NCBI GenBank assembly: GCA_003833075.1
Contig: RIAY01000021.1
Location: 1-38,814, forward strand
Length of the DNA: 38,814 nt
Direction: 5' to 3'
Origin: Muribaculaceae bacterium Isolate-036 (Harlan)
GTDB taxonomy: Bacteria; Bacteroidota; Bacteroidia; Bacteroidales; Muribaculaceae
Shown here: positions 1 to 8,927 of the stretch, in pieces
How positions within the stretch are numbered: position 1 is the first letter of the stretch
How the letters are laid out: each line of letters opens with the position of its first letter
Position numbers and translations under genes: made by a program
The notes under the pieces: model-generated
Databases searched by the model: none
Seen by the model: the letters and a program-made list of their open reading frames with translations, nothing else
Told to the model about the DNA's origin: nothing

Positions 1-123
1 AGTTTTCATGTGAAAAAGAGGTCTAACTTTTCCTTTAAATTACTAAATTTCAAGGACTTTTACAAATTTAATCGCCTAAAGATTAGATGTTTAACAGCAT
101 AAATTCAATTTTTGTCATCTACT
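1..123 (-). mobile_element. End of an insertion-sequence-like element, reading out of the window
   Basis: These bases are an inverted copy, about 87% identical (roughly 16 differences), of 38692-38814. On the minus strand the stretch holds a TAAATTTG promoter-like box followed by ATG AAA ACT (start codon at 8-10), so a gene would begin at the window edge and run outward. Homology between the copies stops near base 123, which is therefore the likely element end. At that point it cuts a DUF3244-like gene. The transposase body lies outside the window, so the IS family cannot be named. Confidence 0.6.
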
Positions 124-472
124 GAAACTCCCAATATCTAACATTGGGACAAGTGCACAAAATAGCACACCTACTAATAGGATCAGAATACTAATACAAA
201 AAGACAAAAAAAATAATGATAGACCGCGATGTCCGTCAAAACCCGTCATGTGCTCGTATGGCTCAAACTTTGTAACTATCGAACTGCCACCAGATGTAAT
301 ATTTGCCGAAATTGAAATATCATCCGATAATAATATTATAATATCCGGCGATATAACGCAAGATTATCCAACTCTCAATTTTGCAGAATTAACGGGCAAC
401 TATACTATAGTTCTGAATACACACTCTGACGATTCAACTGTAATTACTTATATAGGAGAATTAATATTCTAA
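124..472 (+). pseudogene. DUF3244-like small secreted protein, 5' end removed
   Basis: The reading frame stays open from the edge of the repeat at about 124 down to the stop at 470-472. It encodes about 115 residues, although the first internal ATG is only at 248. The C-terminal part (CSYGSNFVTIELP, then ELTGNYTIVL and YIGELIF) resembles the small beta-sandwich DUF3244 proteins common in Bacteroidales, which normally begin with a signal peptide. No start or signal peptide remains here, so the gene was probably cut by insertion of the edge element. The gap of 30 bases to the next gene, without a promoter, suggests they were co-transcribed. Translation from the ATG at 248 is possible but would give a cytoplasmic fragment. 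The family call rests on remembered resemblance. Confidence 0.5.
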
Positions 473-502
473 AACAACTTCATAAATAATAATTTAAACA
501 AC

Positions 503-1579
503 ATGAAAAAAACTACATTTTCAGCAGCTATCAGTCTGATTCTTTGTGTTGCATCGTGTTCAAGCGATGATCCAACGATGTCAAATTTATCAATGGAATC
601 AAATGTTCCCACAACAAAAAACACAAGAGGATCTGAAGAAACTCCTATTTTACATTTCACTGATATGTTGGAGTTTAACAATGCACTAACCCGAATAAGG
701 TCTTTAAATTCTTCTAAAGAAAAAATTGAATGGGTACATAGTACATATCCGGAATTTAATTCAGTTCAGGATATTTATAATTCCGCCATGATTGAGATGG
801 AAAATGAAGTAGATGAAACAAAGGAATCTTACTTAAATTTTAAGGAAAAATTCAACACTTTATACTTCCCTATGTATGGAGAAGACGCAGGTTTTTATAT
901 ACCTATGTCTGATCTTGATGCTGCCTATCTCGTAAACGAGAATTATATGGTAAATATTGGCGGAAATGATATCTGCCTAAAAGACATAGATAATTATAAC
1001 GAACTTATGTCAACAGGGAGAGCATATTATGAAATGCCACAACCAATGTTAACCGGTACAATGGTAGAGTTCAGCCTGTCAAGTACTGATATAAACTCCG
1101 TCGGACCTGAATACGACTCTGGATGGGTACAATATGACAAACGAAAAGTTAAAATGAAAGCACGTCGTAGATTTGTATCTTTCTCCCCTGCTCCCGGATT
1201 TAATGGAAGTAAAAGTTTATTTCATACAGAATTCTGTTTCAGGAAAAAAACAATTTTTGGATGGTCAAACTCAGATTCAACCTCAAGTATATCCGGCACT
1301 GTTAAGATACCAGGGACACGTGATCTCCAATTAAATTCGTCACACAGCGGCATGTCATCACACGATTATGATTATGAGATTCCTGTATTCATTACTGTCA
1401 GCAATGGATATTGGGTCTACACTTGTCCTGAACTTACATGCAATGCAACCGTACTATACAGGGGTGTAGCACAAGCCCTAACATATAATTGGATTATGGG
1501 GGGCGCATATGCAAGAACCCCTTATTCCGCAAATCATGCTACAATAGTTCCATGCATAGAACAAGGAGTTAATAATTAA
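503..1579 (+). CDS. Lipoprotein of unknown function
   Basis: The protein has 358 residues and a lipoprotein signal peptide: MKK, a hydrophobic stretch, then the lipobox VASC with the acylated cysteine near residue 19, followed by a serine- and acid-rich linker. It should be anchored in the outer membrane. The central region (about 50-170) is acidic and probably helical. The C-terminal part (about 190-355) is rich in aromatic and small polar residues, as in beta-sandwich domains. I do not recognise the family with certainty; a Bacteroidales domain such as DUF4848 is one possibility. The gene follows the truncated DUF3244-like gene with no promoter between them and ends at a strong terminator. 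Confidence 0.75.
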   Translation: MKKTTFSAAISLILCVASCSSDDPTMSNLSMESNVPTTKNTRGSEETPILHFTDMLEFNNALTRIRSLNSSKEKIEWVHSTYPEFNSVQDIYNSAMIEMENEVDETKESYLNFKEKFNTLYFPMYGEDAGFYIPMSDLDAAYLVNENYMVNIGGNDICLKDIDNYNELMSTGRAYYEMPQPMLTGTMVEFSLSSTDINSVGPEYDSGWVQYDKRKVKMKARRRFVSFSPAPGFNGSKSLFHTEFCFRKKTIFGWSNSDSTSSISGTVKIPGTRDLQLNSSHSGMSSHDYDYEIPVFITVSNGYWVYTCPELTCNATVLYRGVAQALTYNWIMGGAYARTPYSANHATIVPCIEQGVNN

Positions 1580-1594
1580 TAGATCAACCATAGT

Positions 1595-1625
1595 AGACTA
1601 ACATGCAAATAAAGCATGTTAGTCT
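1595..1625 (+). terminator. Intrinsic terminator after the lipoprotein gene
   Basis: A perfect 12-bp stem (AGACTAACATGC pairing with GCATGTTAGTCT) with a 7-base loop lies 15 bases after the lipoprotein stop codon. It is followed by a T-rich tail. Confidence 0.85.
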
Positions 1626-1655
1626 TTGTCATTTGAATAATATTGTATAATTTTG
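1625..1655 (+). promoter_or_regulatory. Promoter of the outer-membrane barrel gene
   Basis: TTTG at 1625-1628, a 19-base spacer, and TAATTTTG at 1648-1655 match the Bacteroidetes -33/-7 pattern. The upstream box lies in the tail of the preceding terminator. Confidence 0.6.
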
Positions 1656-1679
1656 TAAAATATTAAAAACATAGTGAAT

Positions 1680-2294
1680 ATGAAAAAGTTGATTTATTCT
1701 ATCATTGCAATTGCAATGATATGCTGCGCGTTTTCGACTGTCGCACAAAACAGATGGAATATTACTGCAGGTGGTAGCATCTCCCACAATACAAGCAAGA
1801 TGTTTGACGGATATTCCAGCGGCTGGGGAGGCGGCGCATTCATCGGTGGCGGATACGAAATAAATTTCACTTCTAATTGGAGCCTGAATCCTCAGATCGA
1901 AATAAATTACATTAACAACGGAAACGTTGTTAAGGATAAAACAACCAACGAGAAATATTATAGCGCATGGGGTGACTTCTGGAATCTGAACATTCCGGTG
2001 ATTGCAAGTTTCAGATTTCCTGTCAGTGATAATCTCGGTATTCGTTTCGGCGTAGGACCTTATCTACAGGAGTCTTTAGCAGGAAGAAAATACAAATATT
2101 TAAGAAGCAATGAAGAGAAAGAAAGCTTGCACGGGAGTTTCCAGAACCGCTTTAATGTCGGGATTCAAGGAGAAGCGGCAGTAGAGACAGGCAACCATTT
2201 CTCCTATATGTTCAGGGTGAATTATCCATTTGCTAAAGAGAACTGGATGGGTAAAATAATAACCCTATCGTTGGGAATAAGGTATTCTTTTTAA
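1680..2294 (+). CDS. Outer-membrane beta-barrel protein (PorT/OMP_b-brl type)
   Basis: The protein has 204 residues from the ATG at 1680; an in-frame GTG at 1674 would add only two. A signal peptide ends near VAQ (residue 23). The rest alternates polar and aromatic residues with glycine-rich turns. It ends in IRYSF, an aromatic terminal residue expected for recognition by the Bam insertion machinery. Length and pattern fit the small 8-stranded barrels often annotated as PorT-family or outer membrane beta-barrel domain proteins. The substrate or partner is unknown. The gene has its own promoter and terminator and is probably monocistronic. Confidence 0.8.
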   Translation: MKKLIYSIIAIAMICCAFSTVAQNRWNITAGGSISHNTSKMFDGYSSGWGGGAFIGGGYEINFTSNWSLNPQIEINYINNGNVVKDKTTNEKYYSAWGDFWNLNIPVIASFRFPVSDNLGIRFGVGPYLQESLAGRKYKYLRSNEEKESLHGSFQNRFNVGIQGEAAVETGNHFSYMFRVNYPFAKENWMGKIITLSLGIRYSF

Positions 2295-2330
2295 AAGAAT
2301 TCCTAAAGGTATAAATTCTTTAAAAATTGA

Positions 2331-2365
2331 ATCGGCAGCTTTTTCAAGCTGCCGATTATTTTATT
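2331..2365 (+). terminator. Intrinsic terminator of the barrel gene
   Basis: An 11-bp stem (ATCGGCAGCTT at 2331-2341 with AAGCTGCCGAT at 2346-2356) and a 4-base loop are followed by a T-rich tail, 37 bases after the stop codon. Confidence 0.9.
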
Positions 2366-2453
2366 AATATCACTGATGTTTAGTAATTTACAGGCATCAA
2401 ACCAGCTTTTGTAAGACATTATACTTCGGTGAATAAATAACGCAAGAATTTAA

Positions 2454-2646
2454 GAGTGTGTTTACTTTTAACTTAGGTTAGCATAAAGATGGATTTTTGA
2501 GGGATTTCAGCGAGTTGAGAAAGGAGCAATTTCCACATTGCGACTGCCGAAACTTGGCTGAAAGCACCAAAAAGACACTTTATGATGACTTAAAGAATTT
2601 CAAGAAACGTATTTAGCTTTAATTCGTGTTAAAAGTAAACACACTC
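2454..2646. repeat. MITE, copy 1, with 3-bp target duplication
   Basis: The termini are perfect inverted repeats (GAGTGTGTTTACTTTTAAC at the left, its complement at the right) flanked by TAA on both sides (2451-2453 and 2647-2649). The TNA-type 3-bp duplication and GA start fit the IS1031 group of IS5 elements. No transposase is encoded. The interior holds a hairpin core (about 2490-2575) shared with three other copies in the window, at 32783, 32969 and 36534. Confidence 0.8.
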
Positions 2647-2660
2647 TAAGGTGTGATGTA

Positions 2661-2700
2661 ACGCGAATGCGGCCGGTTTCACAACCAGCCGCATTCGCGT
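2661..2700. terminator. Strong GC-rich hairpin, probable bidirectional terminator
   Basis: A perfect 13-bp stem (ACGCGAATGCGGC at 2661-2673 with its complement at 2688-2700) extends with an inner GGTT/AACC helix. GTTTTCC follows on the plus strand. It is one of three large hairpins in the gene-free stretch 2295-3091. Confidence 0.6.
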
Positions 2701-2824
2701 GTTTTCCATAATACTTTTTCGAACTAACCTAACATCATGAAACGATTTTCTTTACTCTTATAACATAACGCACAGAAAAAAGTTCAGAAAATTCAAAAGT
2801 TTTTCTCAACTCCAACATTTACTA

Positions 2825-2855
2825 AGAAACAGAAGTCATCTTGACTCCTGTTTCT
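2825..2855. repeat. Hairpin in the gene-free stretch
   Basis: AGAAACAG and CTGTTTCT form the outer stem and AGTCA/TGACT the inner stem, with one mismatch and a 3-base loop. Neither strand has a T-tract, so it is not a clear terminator. Confidence 0.5.
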
Positions 2856-2935
2856 AAACATAATCATATTGTTCGATGTCCCAATTCTGCATTTGAAATT
2901 TAACCTCTGTCCAAACCAATCATATTTTATTTATA

Positions 2936-3034
2936 CTCCAACCACATACAACCACGTGACAACCACTTTTAGATATGCACTCAAACGGCTTTTGCATCTT
3001 TATGTGGTTGTTACGTGGTTGTGAATGGTTGGAG
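2936..3034. repeat. Large inverted repeat with CAACCAC subrepeats
   Basis: Two 31-base arms (2936-2966 and 3004-3034) are inverted copies with few mismatches around a 37-base centre. The centre itself has a weaker inner pair (AGATATGCA / TGCATCTT). Each arm contains ACAACCAC-type direct subrepeats. It begins about 57 bases past the stop of the minus-strand DUF4249 gene, so it could fold in that transcript's 3' end or act as a protein-binding site. Confidence 0.65.
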
Positions 3035-3091
3035 TTTTCTATGTGTGTTGGCTTGGCGCAGAGAGAAATCGGAATTTTGCTTATGTCAACG

Positions 3092-4072
3092 TCAATCCTC
3101 ATGAAAGACAAGAGGAAGGACATCAATCATCTTTTCAGAGAGGGTGTAACAGCCGAAAATGCCTATCCCGTTATTGATGTTGGATATGGTGCGCATAGGG
3201 TCGGCGAGACCGACGTCTATCATTCCTGAAGGAGTCTCGTCCATACTTTCAAAATACATAAGATTTCCTACAATATATTCATAATATGCCTTGTTAATAG
3301 CAAAAAGTTTTATACTGCGTTTCATCTCTTTTGAAATCATGCTTTCAAGAACTTTCTCTTCAACCGTCAAGGTATGTTCCATGCCGTTTATTCCCTCATC
3401 CGTAAATGGCAGACCGGAGGGATTTGACATTAGCGATGACGGAGCCATATCGCCCATATAATCCTTCAGTTTCTGAAACACGATGTTGTGGGAATAGTCT
3501 ATCTGTCCCAACCCTGTGCTTTTGCCTGGGTTGAGTGGATCGCGTGGAGCTTCGCGGAACCTTAAGAAATAAAAGTCATCCCTGTCAGCATTGTCTTTAA
3601 ATACAATATTGTAGGTAAACATATAATACTCACCGTTGAATTCTTCCTTGAACGGACCGCGCATCTTCACCGTAACGCTTTCTATATTGACTTCTTCCGG
3701 AACAACTTCTGTTGCATACACCTTATTGCCTTTATATTCAGTCGTTATATCTACAACATCGTTCGGCTTTGGCTTCAAATCCGAGACATATAGTTTTTTC
3801 TTGGAATCAAATTCAAGACAACCTTTATATGTTCCGTTAATAGAAAGGGAGATGTCAAGACCTTCTGCAATTATGCTTTCATGGTGAATGTCAGAAAAAA
3901 AGAATGTCTTTGTCGCTGCCACCGCTATTGTGGAATCAGGCGTTATGATCGAATTGACGGTTAGAATATCCTTACCTGCATCTTCCTTATATTTGTCAAG
4001 ATCAATGTCCCTATAGCAAGAAACTAAAAATAACGGCAAGGTTGTCAGATATATTTTGAAAATCTTCTTCAT
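3092..4072 (-). CDS. DUF4249 lipoprotein paired with the split TonB receptor
   Basis: The protein has 326 residues from the ATG at 4072, where a proper lipoprotein signal begins (MKKIFKIYL..., lipobox LVSC, cysteine near residue 19). A longer upstream frame overlaps the receptor gene and is not the start. The sequence is a DUF4249 protein: the early ILTVNSIITPDS segment, alternating beta strands, and the DDFYFLRFRE segment are typical. These outer-membrane lipoproteins are encoded beside TonB-dependent receptors and are thought to sit on the cell surface with them. The start lies one base after the receptor stop (TGA A ATG), so translation is coupled. Because the receptor gene is broken 1.6 kb upstream, the promoter that normally drives this gene is about 26 kb away and expression is doubtful. 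Confidence 0.85.
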   Translation of the reverse strand: MKKIFKIYLTTLPLFLVSCYRDIDLDKYKEDAGKDILTVNSIITPDSTIAVAATKTFFFSDIHHESIIAEGLDISLSINGTYKGCLEFDSKKKLYVSDLKPKPNDVVDITTEYKGNKVYATEVVPEEVNIESVTVKMRGPFKEEFNGEYYMFTYNIVFKDNADRDDFYFLRFREAPRDPLNPGKSTGLGQIDYSHNIVFQKLKDYMGDMAPSSLMSNPSGLPFTDEGINGMEHTLTVEEKVLESMISKEMKRSIKLFAINKAYYEYIVGNLMYFESMDETPSGMIDVGLADPMRTISNINNGIGIFGCYTLSEKMIDVLPLVFHED

Positions 4073-4073
4073 T

Positions 4074-5654
4074 TCAGAAAATGTATGTATATGAAACGGA
4101 TGGAATGATGGGTATAAAACTGAGCGTGCGGAACGCCCTGTGCCAGTTTTTCTTGTCATGAGTGAAAAGATAGTCGTTGACATGGTCTTTACGTATCGTT
4201 ATGGCATTCATGCGGCAATAGGCGTTGTATATGCTCACATTCCATATTCCTTTGCGTCCATTCTTGTAAAAGCGGTTTATATTCATGCCAAGGTCAAGAC
4301 GATGGTAGGCAGGTAGCCTGACATTGTTTCTTCCAGGGTAGTATCCGATACCTCCCGACGTCTCGAAATCGGACGGAGATATAGCTCCGGGTGCATCGGG
4401 AAAGAAACTTTCCGAAATATCATAGTTATACATTGAAAGTGTAATCCGGTTTCCTGTCATATACACCCATCCGGCATTAAATTCTATCTTTCTGTTCAAA
4501 CGATAAGAGAGGTTGATATTGAATTTATGCCGGTTGTCAAACTTCGCAGGGAATCGTTCTCCCTGGTTGAGCGTGGCAAATTTTCGCCAATTCCACATTA
4601 GTCCGTATCCTATTGTACCGGTGAATGGACCCGAATCTTTGGTAATGCTGATGTCGAGTCCGTATGCGTCACCACTTCCTGAGGTCAGTTTTTCATCCCA
4701 TGGAATGTCAGCTTTCAATACTGAAAACCCTTCTTTATATTCCAATAGGTTTTTCATGTGCTTATACCACACTTCTGCAGAAAAATACATTGACAAAGGC
4801 AACGAACCATATGTCCCGATTGAATACTGGTCGCTGACCAGAGGCTTGAATGCCGGAGTGACAGGTTGCCATAGGTCGGTGGGAAGGCTTATGTAATTGT
4901 TGGAAATCTGTTGCACATGCTGTGTCATGCGGGCATATCCTGCCTTTAGACTATAATTCGGGGTTAGCATCACTCTGGCAGTGACGCGTGGTTCAAGCGA
5001 GAGGAATGAATGTCCTTCCACCCTGAAGATGGTTCCCCTTAAACCGACATCCAAGGCAACCCTTTCTCCGAAATTGAAATTGTTGTCTGCATATATATAT
5101 GCCTCTCCTGCCTTTACTCTCGGACTCGTGTAGTTATTGCTTTCACTTTTGTTCCGGTGTCTCCATTCGTTTATCAATCCCTCCGGGAGATAATTGTGAT
5201 GTATGAATCCCACACCGGCATTCAAGGTGTAGCAACGTGAAAGGTTTGCCATATAATCAGCCTTGACTCCGATGTCGCGTATGTTGTTTTTAGTTTGGCT
5301 CCGATTAAAGCCATATGTGTCAATATCACTTAGGTCGGATTGGTATTCGCGGTTTTGCCGATATGTAGACGAATAGTCGGAATAATATATGGAGGTGTTT
5401 ATAAATCCGTTGTTAAGGCGATAATTGAATGCACCGAGAATCCCCCAGTTACCCCATGAAAGTTTGTTTGTGTTTTCATCGAAAAACTTCAGTTCGTCAG
5501 GATTTTCCGTTTCGGATGGGGAACTTGTGCGGTAGGGAGTTTCAAATTCCCTCATGCCTATTTTGAAATCATCATGTCCTAAATAACCCATCACAAATGC
5601 AGAAGCCCTGTCATTGAACTTATGGTCTATGCGTGCATTGAAATCTGTGAAATT
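4074..5654 (-). pseudogene. TonB-dependent receptor, 3' part, cut by the 26-kb element
   Basis: This part encodes about 526 residues of outer-membrane barrel: repeated amphipathic strands, many aromatic residues, TGNR and RNNVRLPAYHRLDLGMN segments near the end, and a C-terminal phenylalanine (SVSYTYIF). The signal peptide and plug domain are missing. The real receptor frame begins at the att core 5640-5654, which encodes NFTDF in frame and continues NARIDHKF. The missing N-terminal part, ending YYNFTDF, is at 31962-32687. Joining the halves at the shared core gives a receptor of about 763 codons, close to the 743 of the paralogue at 34277-36508. An open frame extends upstream to about 5753 into the element but has no signal peptide. 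Confidence 0.9.
5640..5654. other. Outer element attachment core, left
   Basis: GAAATCTGTGAAATT is identical to 31962-31976. On the minus strand it encodes NFTDF of the receptor, in frame on both sides, which fixes it as the crossover core. Confidence 0.92.
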
Positions 5655-5703
5655 TCTATATACATCCATAATTATCCTGATTATCAGCAATATCTGTAGA
5701 TTG

Positions 5704-5723
5704 TAGTGTACTAATAGTGTACT
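5704..5723 (-). promoter_or_regulatory. Paired integrase arm-type sites, outer left end
   Basis: TAGTGTACT occurs at 5704-5712 and 5715-5723, 11 bp apart. It is the complement of AGTACACTA and matches the pairs at 18809, 30205 and 31838. It lies 49 bases inside the core. Confidence 0.65.
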
Positions 5724-5944
5724 TTTGCGGAAGATGGCGGCAAGCATGAGCAAATGGATTTGAAATAATTGTCATCCGTTAGAGATTTTTAACTGCACCG
5801 ATTTGCGCCTTTTATCCCCTTATCTTCATATTTTAGGTTCCTCCCACTTCAGATTTCCCAATCTATATTATCTTACAATGACTTCGCTACTCAGTGAGGA
5901 GACGGTTTTAGACTCCTGTAATAGGCATAATCTTCATTTGGCTA

Positions 5945-5974
5945 TTGCGCACTGAAAAATTTTCATTAATTTTG
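5945..5974 (+). promoter_or_regulatory. Promoter of the defence operon
   Basis: TTG at 5945-5947, a 19-base spacer and TAATTTTG at 5967-5974 lie 20 bases before the XRE start codon. The rest of 5655-5993 is the element end and holds no gene. Confidence 0.75.
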
Positions 5975-5993
5975 CAGTCAAAGAATTTATGTT

Positions 5994-6209
5994 ATGATTG
6001 GAAGGATAAATCGAATAAAAGTAGTATTAGCAGAAAAACAGAAAACGAATAAATGGCTGGCTTCGGAGTTAGGCATAAACCCATCGACTGTTTCAAAGTG
6101 GTGCACAAACTCTTCACAACCTGATATAGCCTTATTGGTTAAGATTGCAAAACTGCTTGATGTTGAATTAGATGAATTGCTTAACAAGGAATTTGTAGAA
6201 TCGATTTGA
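5994..6209 (+). CDS. XRE-family HTH regulator at the head of the restriction operon
   Basis: This 71-residue protein is one Cro/CI-type helix-turn-helix: the ASELGINPSTVSKWCTNSSQP segment (residues 22-42) is the classic recognition region, followed by LLVKIAKLLDVELDELL. Small XRE proteins at the front of restriction operons often act as controller proteins that delay nuclease expression, and autoregulation of the promoter 20 bases upstream is plausible. The stop TGA (6207-6209) is two bases from the hsdM ATG, so the two are translated as a unit. Confidence 0.85.
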   Translation: MIGRINRIKVVLAEKQKTNKWLASELGINPSTVSKWCTNSSQPDIALLVKIAKLLDVELDELLNKEFVESI

Positions 6210-6211
6210 TT

Positions 6212-7795
6212 ATGGCTAAGAAAGCGCAAAATAAGAAAGAGGCTCTTCCGATGGAGGAGATGCTGTGGAAGGCGTGTGACGCTCTGCGTGGTTCTATCGA
6301 GCCGAGCGAGTACAAACACGTTGTCCTGTCTCTTATATTTTTGAAATATGCGGGCTTCCATTTCGAGAAGCGCCGTCAGGAAATCATTGCCGCCGGGCAG
6401 GAAGCCTTCGTCGATAATGTTGCTTTCTATGGGGCTAAAAATGTGTTTTATCTCCCCGAAACCGCCCGCTGGCCATACATTAAGGAGAACGCCAAGCAAG
6501 CCGACATCGCTCTGATTGTCGACAAGGCTCTCGCCGACATTGAAAGAGAAAACAAGTCACTTCGCGGTGCTCTTCCCAACAATTATTATAGCTCGCTCGG
6601 TATTGAGTCTGAAAAACTCGGTTCGCTAATCGACAAGATAGACGGCTTCGATTCCATTCTTGAAAACGATACAGAGAACGACATTATCGGGCGTGTATAC
6701 GAATACTTCCTTTCAAAGTTTGCCATCAAGGAGGGCAAAGGTAAGGGCGAGTTCTACACGCCCAAAACCATTGTAAACCTCATTGCCGAGATGATAGAGC
6801 CTTACGAGGGTATAATCTACGACCCCTGCTGCGGTTCAGGTGGTATGTTCGTTCAGTCGATGAAATTTGTTCAACGTCATAACGGCAACCGACGAAATGT
6901 GTCTGTTTACGGTCAGGAGTTTACGAAGACGACTTATAAGCTCGCCAAGATGAACTTAGCTATTCGCGGCATTTCCGCCAACCTCGGCGAATATGCTGCC
7001 AACACGTTCACCGATGACCGCCACAAAGAGCTGAAAGCTGACTTTATTATGGCAAACCCACCGTTCAATCAGAAGGACTGGCGAGCCGAAAATCAGCTCA
7101 CCGACGATCCCCGATGGAACGGCTACGAGACACCGCCGACTTCCAACGCCAACTATGGCTGGATTCTCAACATGGTGAGCAAACTCTCGTGCAACGGTGT
7201 GGCCGGTTTCATTCTTGCCAACGGAGCGCTCAGTGCCGATGGCACCGAGGGCGCTATACGTCGCAAGATGATTGAGCGCGGACTTGTCGAGGCCATAGTG
7301 ATATTGCCGCGCAATCTATTTTACTCCACCGACATTTCCGTAACTCTGTGGATTCTTAACGCCAATAAAAAAGCTCGCGTCGTCAACCGCAACGGCGAAG
7401 AAATCCATTATCGCGACCGCGAAAAGGAAATACTTTTTATCGACATGCGGCAGATGGGAGAACCGTTCGAGAAGAAATATGTGCATTTCTCCGACGAGGA
7501 TATACAAAGAGTGGCAACCACCTATCACAACTGGCAGCGCGAGGGCTATGAAGAAACCTATGCAAACGAGCCGGAGTTCTGCTATTCAGCTTCCCTTGAA
7601 GAAGTGGCCGACAAAGGCTATTCGCTCGTTCCGAGCAAATATATCAAGTTCTTGAACCGCGATGAAACTGTCGATTATGAGACTCAGATGTCGGCACTTC
7701 AAACCGAGCTTTCCGCTTTGCTGAAAGAAGAAGCCGAAAGTCGCGCCGCTGTCCTTAATGTTTTCAAATCACTCGGCTATGCAATCGAATTATAA
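6212..7795 (+). CDS. hsdM: Type I restriction-modification methyltransferase subunit M
   Basis: The protein has 527 residues from the ATG at 6212; an in-frame TTG at 6206 overlaps the preceding stop and is not needed. HsdM is the N6-adenine methyltransferase subunit that, with HsdS, methylates the recognition site and, with HsdR, makes the restriction enzyme. The HsdM N-terminal helical domain comes first (LWKACDALRGSIEPSEYKHV). Then come FYTPKTIVNLI, the SAM-binding motif I DPCCGSGGMF (about 204-213) and the catalytic motif IV NPPFN (about 282-286), all intact. GC content and codon use are visibly higher than in the DUF4145, SIR2, membrane-protein and AbiH genes. The 3' end overlaps hsdS by 17 bases. 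Confidence 0.95.
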   Translation: MAKKAQNKKEALPMEEMLWKACDALRGSIEPSEYKHVVLSLIFLKYAGFHFEKRRQEIIAAGQEAFVDNVAFYGAKNVFYLPETARWPYIKENAKQADIALIVDKALADIERENKSLRGALPNNYYSSLGIESEKLGSLIDKIDGFDSILENDTENDIIGRVYEYFLSKFAIKEGKGKGEFYTPKTIVNLIAEMIEPYEGIIYDPCCGSGGMFVQSMKFVQRHNGNRRNVSVYGQEFTKTTYKLAKMNLAIRGISANLGEYAANTFTDDRHKELKADFIMANPPFNQKDWRAENQLTDDPRWNGYETPPTSNANYGWILNMVSKLSCNGVAGFILANGALSADGTEGAIRRKMIERGLVEAIVILPRNLFYSTDISVTLWILNANKKARVVNRNGEEIHYRDREKEILFIDMRQMGEPFEKKYVHFSDEDIQRVATTYHNWQREGYEETYANEPEFCYSASLEEVADKGYSLVPSKYIKFLNRDETVDYETQMSALQTELSALLKEEAESRAAVLNVFKSLGYAIEL

Positions 7796-8921
7796 ACAGC
7801 TCGGCGACTACATACGTCAGGTTGATGTCCGCAACCGAGACCTTGCGGTGGATAACCTTGTAGGATTAACTATTGAAAAGGCGTTTATCCCATCTGTAGC
7901 AAATACTATCGGAACTGACCTTTCTAACTATAAGGTTATTTCCAAAGGTCAATTTGCTTGTTCTCTCATGCAGGTGAGTCGTGATGGGAAGATGCCTATT
8001 GCAATGTTCAAAGAAGAAAAAGGCATAATGTCTCCAGCATATCCTATGTTTGAGGTTTTTCGAAAGGATGAGCTACTCCCTGAATTTCTCATGATGTGGT
8101 TCTCTCGAGAAGAGTTCGACAGAGAAGTTACGTTTTGGGCAGTTGGAGGTGTACGCGGAAGTCTTACTTGGGAAGATTTTGAAAATCTTAATATTCCTGT
8201 TCCACCGATAGAGGAACAGCTGAAGATTGTGGCGGAGTATCAGGCCATCGAGCGACGGATTGAGAACAACCGCCGCCTCATTGCCACACTCGAAGCAACC
8301 GCCCAAACCATCTACCGCCACATGTTCGTCGACAACATCGACCCCGAAAACCTCCCCCAAGGCTGGCGCATGGGAACTATCGGTGAGTTTTGTAAGGAAA
8401 CAAAGTCTGGAGGAACTCCAAGTAGGGCTAAAAATGAGTACTGGGATAGTAAAGATTATAGATGGCTTAAATCAGGAGAAGTCGCTAATAATATTATTTT
8501 CGATACAGAAGAATATATAAGTGAAAAAGGGCTGAAAGGAAGTTCCGCCAAAATAATACCTTCGGGTGCAGTAATCATGGCAATGTATGGAGCAACAGCT
8601 TCCCAAGTTGCGTATTTAGACTGTAATACAACAACAAATCAAGCTTGTTGTAATATGCTTACAAATTCTTTTGAAGAAGCTGCATATCTTTATTTTCACT
8701 GTCTCTTCCAACAAGAAAACATTAAACGTCTTGCTAATGGAGGAGCGCAGGAAAATCTAAGCCAAGAGCTTATATGTGCTCAATCAATACTTATATGTGA
8801 TGACAAACGCAAATATGATCTATTTTCAAATATACTCAAATCAAAGATAGCATTCTGCAGGGAGAACTATTGGCTTGAAAGAATGCTAAATACCATATTA
8901 TCAACTTTGTCAAGATTTTAA
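7779..8921 (+). CDS. hsdS: Type I restriction-modification specificity subunit S
   Basis: The protein has 380 residues from the ATG at 7779, inside the end of hsdM. HsdS recognises the bipartite DNA target. Two target-recognition domains are visible: the first at about 20-145, ending in ENLNIPVPPIEEQLKI, and the second beginning near residue 198 (MGTIGEFCKETKSGGTPS). A conserved helical spacer lies between them (AEYQAIERRIENNRRLIATLEATAQTIY). Base composition is mosaic: the spacer is GC-rich like hsdM, while both recognition domains are AT-rich, the pattern expected when recognition domains are exchanged between alleles. The second conserved helix at the C-terminus is short and poorly matched, so activity of this allele is likely but not certain. 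Confidence 0.9.
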   Translation: MQSNYKQLGDYIRQVDVRNRDLAVDNLVGLTIEKAFIPSVANTIGTDLSNYKVISKGQFACSLMQVSRDGKMPIAMFKEEKGIMSPAYPMFEVFRKDELLPEFLMMWFSREEFDREVTFWAVGGVRGSLTWEDFENLNIPVPPIEEQLKIVAEYQAIERRIENNRRLIATLEATAQTIYRHMFVDNIDPENLPQGWRMGTIGEFCKETKSGGTPSRAKNEYWDSKDYRWLKSGEVANNIIFDTEEYISEKGLKGSSAKIIPSGAVIMAMYGATASQVAYLDCNTTTNQACCNMLTNSFEEAAYLYFHCLFQQENIKRLANGGAQENLSQELICAQSILICDDKRKYDLFSNILKSKIAFCRENYWLERMLNTILSTLSRF

Positions 8922-8927
8922 GCAATT

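Noticed and set aside
2490..2625. Peptide-like reading of MITE copy 1 (GFLRDFSELRKEQF...) as a transposase remnant
   Set aside because: The other three copies do not keep the frame, while the paired bases do covary, so structure explains the conservation better than coding.
2975..3229. 84-codon plus-strand frame downstream of the DUF4249 gene
   Set aside because: It spans the large inverted repeat and the 3' end of the DUF4249 gene and has no domain.
5655..5753. Apparent N-terminal extension of the receptor fragment into the element
   Set aside because: It is only chance open frame in the element end. It lacks a signal peptide and plug, and the true upstream half is at 31962-32687.
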